Source: an uncultured Rivibacter sp. (GTDB lineage: Bacteria; Pseudomonadota; Gammaproteobacteria; Burkholderiales; Burkholderiaceae). From it: 20,947 nt of DNA. The stretch's first letter is position 1. Every line of letters begins with the position of its first letter. Shown here one piece after another: positions 15,975 through 20,947 of this stretch. The position numbers were made by a program, and so were the translations under genes. The notes under the pieces were generated by a model. That model was not told the DNA's origin and ran no database searches. It saw nothing but the letters and a program-made list of their open reading frames with translations. The stretch covers positions 1-20,947 of the forward strand of contig CAMLNA010000073.1 of the NCBI GenBank assembly GCA_946481025.1, read 5' to 3'.

Positions 15975-15990
15975 TGGCACAATCCCTGCA
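15975..15990 (+). promoter_or_regulatory. Candidate sigma-54 (-24/-12) promoter for set B
   Basis: TGGCACAATCCCTGCA matches the sigma-54 consensus at 10 of 12 conserved positions, with the essential GG (15976-15977) and GC (15988-15989) exactly 10 bp apart. Transcription would begin near 16001, leaving a short leader before AAAGGGG (16005-16011) and the ATG at 16018. A GCACG-N5-GGTGC sequence at 15931-15945 resembles an NtrC box with one mismatch, but it is close to the promoter and may be chance. Confidence 0.55.
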
Positions 15991-16017
15991 TTAGTGACGT
16001 GCAGAAAGGGGACGCGA

Positions 16018-17451
16018 ATGCAGCCGTACGACGAGATGCACGCCAGCAGCACTCGGGTGCGTGACCACTACAGCCAGTACGACCGCTGGCTCGCACGCCA
16101 GCCGCGCGAGATGATGAAGACCCGGCGAGACGAAGCCGAGATGATCTTCCGCCGCGTCGGCATCACCTTCGCCGTGTATGGCACGAAAGACGAAGACGGC
16201 GCGGGCACCGAGCGCCTCATTCCCTTCGACCTGATCCCGCGCATCATCCCGTCGCACGAATGGCGCGAGATGGAGCGTGGCCTGCGCCAGCGCGTCACCG
16301 CGCTCAACCGCTTCATCCACGACGTCTACCACGACCAGGAGATCATCAAGGCGGGCCTCGTGCCGGCGGAGCAGGTGTTCAAGAACGCCCAGTTCCGGCC
16401 CGAGATGATGGGCGTGGACGTGCCGGGCAACATCTATTCGCACATCGCCGGCATCGACATCGTGCGCGCCGGCAACCCCGACGGCTCCGGCAGCTACTAC
16501 GTGCTCGAAGACAACCTGCGGGTGCCCAGCGGCGTGAGCTACATGCTCGAGAACCGCAAGATGATGATGCGGCTGTTCCCCGACCTCTTCGGAGAGCACC
16601 GCGTGGCCCCGGTGGCGCACTACCCCGACCTGCTGCTCGACACCCTGCGCGCCGTGGCGCCCGCCGGCGTGAACGAGCCCACGGTGGTGGTGCTCACGCC
16701 CGGCATGTACAACTCGGCCTACTTCGAGCATGCGTTCCTCGCGCAGCAGATGGGCGTGGAGCTGGTGGAGGGGCAGGACCTCTTCGTGCGCGACAACTAC
16801 CTGTACATGCGCACCACGCAGGGCCCGAAGCGGGTCGACGTGATCTACCGGCGCGTGGACGACGACTTCCTCGACCCGCTCGTGTTCCGGCCCGACTCGA
16901 CCCTCGGCTGTGCGGGCCTGCTGAGCGTGTACCGCGCCGGCAACGTGGCGCTGTGCAACGCCATCGGCACCGGCGTGGCCGACGACAAGTCGATCTACCC
17001 CTACGTGCCCAAGATGATCGAGTTCTACCTCGGCGAAAAACCCATCCTGCACAACGTGCCGACGCACCTGTGCCGCGAGCCCGAGGACCTCAAATACGTG
17101 CTCGCGCACCTGCCCGAGCTGGTGGTCAAGGAAGTGCACGGCGCCGGCGGCTACGGCATGCTGGTGGGGCCGGCCGCCACCAAGGACGAGATCGCCGCCT
17201 TCCGCGAGCAGCTCCTCCTCAACCCGAGCAACTACATCGCGCAGCCCACGTTGAGCCTGTCCACCTGCCCCACCTTCGTGGAAAGCGGCATCGCGCCGCG
17301 CCACATCGACCTGCGGCCCTTCGTGCTGTCTGGCAAGACGGTGCAGATGGTGCCCGGCGGGCTGACCCGCGTGGCGCTGAAGGAGGGCTCCCTGGTGGTC
17401 AACAGCAGCCAGGGCGGCGGCACGAAAGACACCTGGGTGCTGGAGGCATGA
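16018..17451 (+). CDS. Circularly permuted ATP-grasp protein, set B
   Basis: A 477-aa protein of the circularly permuted ATP-grasp family. Visible blocks are LEDNLRVPSGVSYMLENR (Leu163 onward), VLTPGMYNSAYFEHAFLA, YRRVDDDFLDP (Asp281-283), RPDSTLG, VVKEVHGAGGYGM (Lys371 with a Gly-rich loop, the likely nucleotide-binding segment) and the end block QMVPGGLTRVALKEGS. It is expected to couple ATP hydrolysis to an amide or peptide ligation; the substrate is unknown. The start at 16018 is supported by AAAGGGG 6 nt upstream and is preferred to a GTG 24 bp earlier. It sits behind a sigma-54-like promoter. The stop overlaps the start region of a duplicated alpha-E leader (ATGA at 17448-17451). It corresponds to the N-terminal half of the set-A fusion protein. 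Confidence 0.93.
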   Translation: MQPYDEMHASSTRVRDHYSQYDRWLARQPREMMKTRRDEAEMIFRRVGITFAVYGTKDEDGAGTERLIPFDLIPRIIPSHEWREMERGLRQRVTALNRFIHDVYHDQEIIKAGLVPAEQVFKNAQFRPEMMGVDVPGNIYSHIAGIDIVRAGNPDGSGSYYVLEDNLRVPSGVSYMLENRKMMMRLFPDLFGEHRVAPVAHYPDLLLDTLRAVAPAGVNEPTVVVLTPGMYNSAYFEHAFLAQQMGVELVEGQDLFVRDNYLYMRTTQGPKRVDVIYRRVDDDFLDPLVFRPDSTLGCAGLLSVYRAGNVALCNAIGTGVADDKSIYPYVPKMIEFYLGEKPILHNVPTHLCREPEDLKYVLAHLPELVVKEVHGAGGYGMLVGPAATKDEIAAFREQLLLNPSNYIAQPTLSLSTCPTFVESGIAPRHIDLRPFVLSGKTVQMVPGGLTRVALKEGSLVVNSSQGGGTKDTWVLEA

Positions 17452-17510
17452 CGATGCTGTCGCGGACTGCTGATCACTTGTTCTGGATGGCGCGGTATAT
17501 GGAGCGCGCG
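17442..17510 (+). repeat. Duplicated alpha-E gene start, copy 1
   Basis: This segment carries GGAGG, a 7-nt spacer and 19 codons reading MLSRTADHLFWMARYMERA. The same arrangement recurs 149 bp downstream at the real alpha-E gene. Over the 57 coding bases from 17454 to 17510 the copies differ at 8 positions, every one of them silent. Confidence 0.9.
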
Positions 17511-17603
17511 GGTCAAGACGCGCAGCGGCTTGCGGCGAAGCCGGCAAAACACGGCGGCGTGCGCAGCACGCGGCGGCGTTCTCGGCCTTCGGAGGTTCTG
17601 TGA
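17454..17603 (+). CDS. Small ORF: truncated duplicate of the alpha-E N-terminus
   Basis: A 49-aa ORF (51 aa if started at the ATG at 17448, which overlaps the ATP-grasp stop as ATGA). Its first 19 residues are identical to the start of the alpha-E protein that follows. It then diverges into GQDAQRLAAKPAKHGG and an Arg-rich tail ending RRRSRPSEVL. GGAGG lies 7 nt before the ATG at 17454, exactly as in the downstream gene. The stop TGA at 17601-17603 shares its A with the alpha-E ATG (TGATG), so ribosomes could pass from ATP-grasp through this ORF into alpha-E. It cannot form an alpha-E fold. It could be a broken first copy, a translated leader that couples expression, or an untranslated scar. 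Confidence 0.5.
   Translation: MLSRTADHLFWMARYMERAGQDAQRLAAKPAKHGGVRSTRRRSRPSEVL
17511..17590. other. Hairpin-bearing insert between the two alpha-E starts
   Basis: This 80-bp stretch has no counterpart in the alpha-E gene. It contains CGGCTT/AAGCCG (17526-17531 with 17538-17543, 6-nt loop) and GCGTGC/GCACGC (17557-17562 with 17566-17571, 3-nt loop). Its composition resembles small dispersed intergenic repeats, so it may be a miniature inserted element; one copy in the window cannot prove this. Confidence 0.4.
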
Positions 17604-17659
17604 TGCTCTCTAGGACTGCAGATCACTTGTTCTGGATGGCTCGGTACATGGAGCGTGCC
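17591..17659 (+). repeat. Duplicated alpha-E gene start, copy 2
   Basis: Second copy of the ribosome binding site plus 19-codon block: GGAGG at 17591-17595, a 7-nt spacer and the ATG at 17603. This copy leads into the full alpha-E gene. It differs from copy 1 by third-position changes and one synonymous CGG/AGG arginine change. Confidence 0.9.
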
Positions 17660-18565
17660 GAGAACACCGCGCGCATGCTCGATGTGAACTACCAGACCGC
17701 GTTGCTTCCGCAATCCGCGGCTGCCGCAGAGCAGGGCTGGCGGGGCCTGCTGAGCATCTCCGAGCTGCTGCACGAGTTCCACAAGCGGCACGACACGGTG
17801 AACGCGCGCACGGTGATGGACTTCATGGTGAGCGACGAGGACAACTCGTCGAGCATCGTCACCTGCCTGCGCGCCGCGCGGGAGAACGCGCGGGCCGTGC
17901 GGGGTGCCCTCACCACCGAGGTGTGGGAAATGCAGAACCAGACCTGGCTCGAGTTCAACCGCATGCTCAAGTCCGGCACGCTGCAGCGCGACCCCGGCGA
18001 GTTCTTCGAGTGGGTGAAGTTCCGCTCGCACCTGTCGCGCGGCGTCACGCTGGGCACCATGCTGCAGGACGAGGCCTTCCACTTCCTGCGCATCGGCACC
18101 TTCCTCGAGCGGGCCGACAACACCGCGCGCCTGCTCGACGTGAAGTTCCACTCGGCGCAAAGCGAGTTCTTCGGCGCCGGCCAGGCGCGCGACCAGCAGG
18201 AGGTCGACTTCTATCACTGGTCGGCCATTCTGCGGTCGGTGTCGGGCTTCGAGGTCTACCGCAAGGTCTACCGCAACGTCATCCGCCCCGAGCGGGTGGC
18301 GGAGCTGCTGATCCTGCGGCCCGACATGCCGCGCTCGCTGGCCGCGTGCATGAACGAGGTGGTCGACAACCTGCGCATGGTGGCCAACGACCAGAGCCAC
18401 GAAACGCTGCGCCGGGCCGGCCGCCTGCGGGCCGACCTGCGCTTCGGCCGCATCGACGAAATCCTTGCCACCGGTTTGCACGCCTTCCTCACGCAGTTCC
18501 TCGATCGGGTGGGCGACCTGGGCCTGGGCATCAGCCGGGACTTCCTGGTTCCCGTCAACGCCTGA
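17603..18565 (+). CDS. Alpha-E (DUF403) domain protein, set B
   Basis: A 320-aa, mostly helical protein of the alpha-E family, opening MLSRTADHLFWMARYMERA and continuing ENTARMLDVNYQT. A second similar helix pair appears at about residue 160 (FHFLRIGTFLERADNTARLL), giving the internal repeat typical of this family. No catalytic function is established; family predictions link it to peptide or amide synthesis with ATP-grasp and transglutaminase partners. The start ATG is set by GGAGG 7 nt upstream. It corresponds to the C-terminal part of the set-A fusion. It lies 11 bp before the following transglutaminase-like gene, so the two are clearly co-transcribed. The 5' end of the gene is duplicated just upstream. 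Confidence 0.93.
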   Translation: MLSRTADHLFWMARYMERAENTARMLDVNYQTALLPQSAAAAEQGWRGLLSISELLHEFHKRHDTVNARTVMDFMVSDEDNSSSIVTCLRAARENARAVRGALTTEVWEMQNQTWLEFNRMLKSGTLQRDPGEFFEWVKFRSHLSRGVTLGTMLQDEAFHFLRIGTFLERADNTARLLDVKFHSAQSEFFGAGQARDQQEVDFYHWSAILRSVSGFEVYRKVYRNVIRPERVAELLILRPDMPRSLAACMNEVVDNLRMVANDQSHETLRRAGRLRADLRFGRIDEILATGLHAFLTQFLDRVGDLGLGISRDFLVPVNA

Positions 18566-18576
18566 AAGGGAAGGGG

Positions 18577-19371
18577 ATGCGTCTGCGCATCGAGCACAGC
18601 ACGCACTACGGCTACAGCCACGTGGTGCAGCACGCCATCCAGACGCTGCGGCTCACGCCGCAGAAGTCCGCGCAGCAGACCGTGCAGCAATGGCACGTGC
18701 AGGCGCCGGGCACGCTGTTCGAGTCGATCGACGGCTACGGCAACCTCGCCCACACCTACACCATCAGGCGGCCGATGATGCGCGGCACCGTGCGGGCCTA
18801 CGGCGTGGTCGAGACGCATGCCGACTCCGGCGTGACCGATGGTCCCGGCGCGTTGTCGCCGTGGCTCTACCTGCGGCCCACGCCGCTGGCCGAAGGCCAT
18901 CAGCGCCTCGCTGAATTTGCCGCCCATCACCTCGACAAGGGCGTGAACGAAGCCACGCTGATGTCGCTGGCGCGCGCGGTGAACGAGCAGGTGAGCTACC
19001 GCCCCGGCAAGACCGACGTGGCGACCACGGCGCTCGAGGCCTTCGATTGGGGGCATGGTGTTTGCCAGGATCAGGCACACGTCTTCATTGCTGCCTGCCG
19101 TGCGCATGGCGTGCCGGCGCGTTATGTGAGCGGGTATTTCTACGCCGCCGATGCGCCGGAACTCGCCAGCCATGCATGGGCCGATGTATGCGTGGACCCG
19201 CAGGCCGGGCGCTGGCTGAGCATCGACATCACGCATCAATGCCTGATGGACGAACGCCACGTGCGCCTGGCCGTGGGCCCCGACTACGCGGCCTGCCCCC
19301 CGATCAAGGGAGTGCGCATGGGCGGGGGCAGTGAGACGATGGAAGTGCAGGTGGACATCCGACCTGTGTAG
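18577..19371 (+). CDS. Transglutaminase-like (papain-fold) protein, set B
   Basis: A 264-aa protein starting MRLRIEHSTHYGYSHVVQ, with a strong AAAGGGAAGGGG leader immediately before the ATG. A beta-rich N-terminal half is followed by the core with Cys163 (HGVCQDQAHVF), His199 (ASHAWADV) and Asp217 (SIDITHQC), a complete triad, and the terminal DYAACPPIKGVRMGGG block shared with the set-A paralogue. No signal peptide is present. In many bacteria this gene is followed by the proteasome-like NTN hydrolase Anbu; here it is followed by a hemolysin III-type membrane protein. Likely role: cleavage or transfer of amide bonds on the product of the ATP-grasp partner, which is inference. Confidence 0.93.
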   Translation: MRLRIEHSTHYGYSHVVQHAIQTLRLTPQKSAQQTVQQWHVQAPGTLFESIDGYGNLAHTYTIRRPMMRGTVRAYGVVETHADSGVTDGPGALSPWLYLRPTPLAEGHQRLAEFAAHHLDKGVNEATLMSLARAVNEQVSYRPGKTDVATTALEAFDWGHGVCQDQAHVFIAACRAHGVPARYVSGYFYAADAPELASHAWADVCVDPQAGRWLSIDITHQCLMDERHVRLAVGPDYAACPPIKGVRMGGGSETMEVQVDIRPV

Positions 19372-19373
19372 TC

Positions 19374-19402
19374 GGTGGCCTCCTGTAGAGCAGGAGGCCG
19401 TC
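19374..19402 (+). promoter_or_regulatory. Hairpin enclosing the trhA ribosome binding site
   Basis: GGCCTCCTG (19377-19385) and CAGGAGGCC (19391-19399) are perfectly complementary around a TAGAG loop. Two G-U pairs and one G-C pair extend the stem to 19374/19402, directly against the ATG at 19403. The Shine-Dalgarno AGGAGG (19392-19397) is fully paired in the stem, so translation of trhA should be limited unless the helix melts or ribosomes open it. There is no T-run, which argues against a terminator. Confidence 0.7.
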
Positions 19403-20065
19403 ATGACTGCCCTGGAACTGGAGATCGAAGAGCGTCCTCAGAGCGAAGTCGAAGAGGTCGCCAACAGCGTGAGCCACGGGCTCGGCTTCCTGGCCGCACT
19501 GGCCGCCGTGCCCATCCTCCTGGTGGCCACCAACGCACGCAACGGCAACACGGCACAGCTCATCGGCGTGAGCGTGTTCTCCGCCACGATGGTGCTGCTG
19601 TACCTGTGCTCCATGTGCTACCACGCGCTGCCGCCCGGCCGGGCCAAGAAGCTGTGGGTGCGGCTCGACCACATCGCGATCTTCCTGTTCATCGCGGGCA
19701 GCTACACGCCATTCGCGCTGGGCGCGCTGCATGAGGCCTGGGGGGCGGCGGCCTTCGGGCTGGTGTGGGGCCTGGCGATGATCGGCGCGGCCATGAAGGC
19801 AATGAACCGCCTGACGCACCCGCTGCTGTCGACCGGGCTCTACGTGGCCATGGGCTGGATGGTGCTGGTCGCGGCCTATCCGATCCTTCAGCGCATGCCG
19901 CCATCGGGCCTGTTCTGGCTGCTCGGCGGCGGCGTGGCCTACACGATCGGCGTGGTGTTCTTCATGTTCGATTCGAAGCTGCGCTTCGGCCACCTGGTGT
20001 GGCACCTGTTCGTGATGGCAGGCAGCACCTGCCATTTCCTTGCCGTGCTCTGGTATCCGGTGTGA
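19403..20065 (+). CDS. trhA: Hemolysin III / TrhA family (PAQR-like) membrane protein
   Basis: A 220-aa integral membrane protein with seven predicted hydrophobic segments. Family motifs are NSVSHGLGFLAAL near the N-terminus, the SMCYHALPPG loop, LDHIAIFLFIAGSYTPF and HLVWHLFVMAGSTCHF at the C-terminus. The histidines in the second and last blocks fit the metal site of PAQR-like proteins. In bacteria the family has been linked to membrane lipid homeostasis; the hemolysin name is historical. The start ATG is supported by AGGAGG 5 nt upstream, although that site is buried in a hairpin. It lies 31 bp after the transglutaminase gene, so it could be the last gene of set B's transcript, but the hairpin suggests separate control. 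Its stop directly abuts the stop of the opposing mltB-like gene. Confidence 0.92.
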   Translation: MTALELEIEERPQSEVEEVANSVSHGLGFLAALAAVPILLVATNARNGNTAQLIGVSVFSATMVLLYLCSMCYHALPPGRAKKLWVRLDHIAIFLFIAGSYTPFALGALHEAWGAAAFGLVWGLAMIGAAMKAMNRLTHPLLSTGLYVAMGWMVLVAAYPILQRMPPSGLFWLLGGGVAYTIGVVFFMFDSKLRFGHLVWHLFVMAGSTCHFLAVLWYPV

Positions 20066-20947
20066 CTACGACGAGGGCGCCGGCTGAGGCTGTGGCTGCG
20101 ACTCCGGCGCCGTAGCCGCGACGATGTTCGCCACCGCCCGCCCCAGCTCGATGACCGCCAGCGCGTAGTAGCTCGACCAGTTGTAGCGCGTCACGGTGTA
20201 GAAGTTGGCTGTGCCTGCCACGTAGCTCGGCGCGGCGTCGCCGTTCTGCAACTCCACCAGGGCCAGCAGGCCGTTGTGCTGGCGGGCGGCCTCTGGCAGG
20301 GAGGCGCCGCGTTCGGCAAACTGCGCCGGCGTGAAGCTGGGCACGATGTCGGGCACCAGCAGGACGGCCCGGTCGACCACCTCGACCGGCGCCGCCACTT
20401 CGTAGTGGGTGGGCATGCCGCGCTGCCAGCCGAACTCGGCCAGGTAGTGCGCGACCGAGCCGATCACGTCGGCGGCGCTCGTGTGCAGATCGACGCGGCC
20501 GTCGTTGTCGAAGTCCACGGCGTACTTGTTCCAGGAGCTGGGCATGAATTGCGGCATGCCCAGGGCGCCGGCATACGACCCCTTCAGCGAGAGCGGGTCG
20601 ATGCCGCTCTTGTGGCACAGCACGAACAGCTGCTCGAGTTCGTCGCGGAAGAACGGGCTGCGGTCCTTGCGGCCGGTGGGAAAGTCTAAGCTCAGCGTGG
20701 CCAGTGCATCGATCACGCGGAAGCCGCCCATGTGGCGCCCGTAAAGCGTCTCGACGCCGACGATGCCGACGACGATCTCGGGAGGAACGCCGTAGCGTTC
20801 TTCGGCAGCACGCAGCCAGCGTTCGTTGTCGCGCCAGAACTCGACGCCGGCACGCAGCCGCGTCGGCTCGATGAATCGCGCGCGGTACGCCGACCAGTCC
20901 TTGGCCGTGCCCGCCGGCGGCGGCATGATGAACCTGGCCACGCTCGG
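20066..20947 (-). CDS. mltB: Lytic murein transglycosylase B-like protein (5' end outside window)
   Basis: The C-terminal 293 or so codons of an MltB/Slt35-type lytic transglycosylase, which cleaves the MurNAc-GlcNAc bond of peptidoglycan with formation of a 1,6-anhydro product. Visible motifs are AAEERYGVPPEIVVGIVGVE, whose final Glu (codon 20750-20752) matches the catalytic acid; TLYGRHMG; GSYAGALGMPQFMPSSW; and DFDNDGRVDL, which resembles the EF-hand-like calcium site of Slt35. A YNWSSYYALAVIELG block closes the domain before a short Pro/Gln-rich tail. The reading frame stays open to the window edge, so the signal peptide or lipobox and true start lie beyond it; the GTG at 20941 is probably internal. 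It is convergent with trhA with no bases between the stop codons. Confidence 0.93.
   Translation of the reverse strand, partial: PSVARFIMPPPAGTAKDWSAYRARFIEPTRLRAGVEFWRDNERWLRAAEERYGVPPEIVVGIVGVETLYGRHMGGFRVIDALATLSLDFPTGRKDRSPFFRDELEQLFVLCHKSGIDPLSLKGSYAGALGMPQFMPSSWNKYAVDFDNDGRVDLHTSAADVIGSVAHYLAEFGWQRGMPTHYEVAAPVEVVDRAVLLVPDIVPSFTPAQFAERGASLPEAARQHNGLLALVELQNGDAAPSYVAGTANFYTVTRYNWSSYYALAVIELGRAVANIVAATAPESQPQPQPAPSS

Noticed and set aside
20076..20111. GGCGCCGG/CCGGCGCC inverted repeat just beyond the trhA stop
   Set aside because: The arms are perfect but separated by 20 nt, lie within the mltB coding tail and lack a T-run. Each arm contains the self-complementary GGCGCC, so the pairing may be incidental.

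Overview
The DNA is very GC-rich and densely coded. Gene content (DsbB, an MltB-type lytic transglycosylase, ComEC, Lrp and AraC regulators, two sigma-54-like promoters) points to a Gram-negative proteobacterium, most likely Burkholderiales (Comamonadaceae/Sphaerotilaceae-like). That placement is inference from style and content; no rRNA or tRNA is present. I found no insertion sequence, CRISPR array or phage gene. The long antisense ORFs are GC-driven shadows.

Left part (1-8.9 kb), small independent units: a hairpin-rich 90-bp-period repeat at the left edge; a minus-strand pair ridA-like/dsbB with a 4-bp overlap; comEC on plus; a minus-strand pair (Thr/Ser dehydratase-like PLP enzyme, then a VOC/glyoxalase-fold protein) divergent from an Lrp/AsnC regulator; and an AraC-type regulator divergent from a clearly recognisable GH52 beta-xylosidase.

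Central part (8.9-19.4 kb), the most interesting region: a plus-strand amidoligase-type cluster. Set A is a 1131-aa transglutaminase-like/DUF2126 (putative amidoligase) fusion, an 873-aa circularly permuted ATP-grasp/alpha-E fusion, and a transglutaminase-like protein. Set B repeats the same parts list as separate proteins: ATP-grasp, alpha-E, transglutaminase-like. Each set is preceded by a sequence matching a sigma-54 -24/-12 promoter with exact GG-N10-GC spacing, in the only two real gaps of the cluster, suggesting joint control by nitrogen status or another sigma-54 activator. Families of this kind have been predicted computationally to make or modify peptides, but the product is unknown. 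The proteasome-like NTN hydrolase (Anbu) often found with set-B genes is absent. In the set-A fusion, the Lys and Gly-rich segment seen in the set-B ATP-grasp protein is replaced.

At the set-B ATP-grasp/alpha-E junction, the ribosome binding site and first 19 codons of the alpha-E gene occur twice, 149 bp apart, with 8 base differences that are all silent. The first copy opens a roughly 50-codon ORF that bridges the two genes by overlapping stop and start codons.

Right end: a hemolysin III/TrhA membrane protein whose ribosome binding site lies inside a strong hairpin, meeting tail to tail a lytic transglycosylase gene cut by the window edge.
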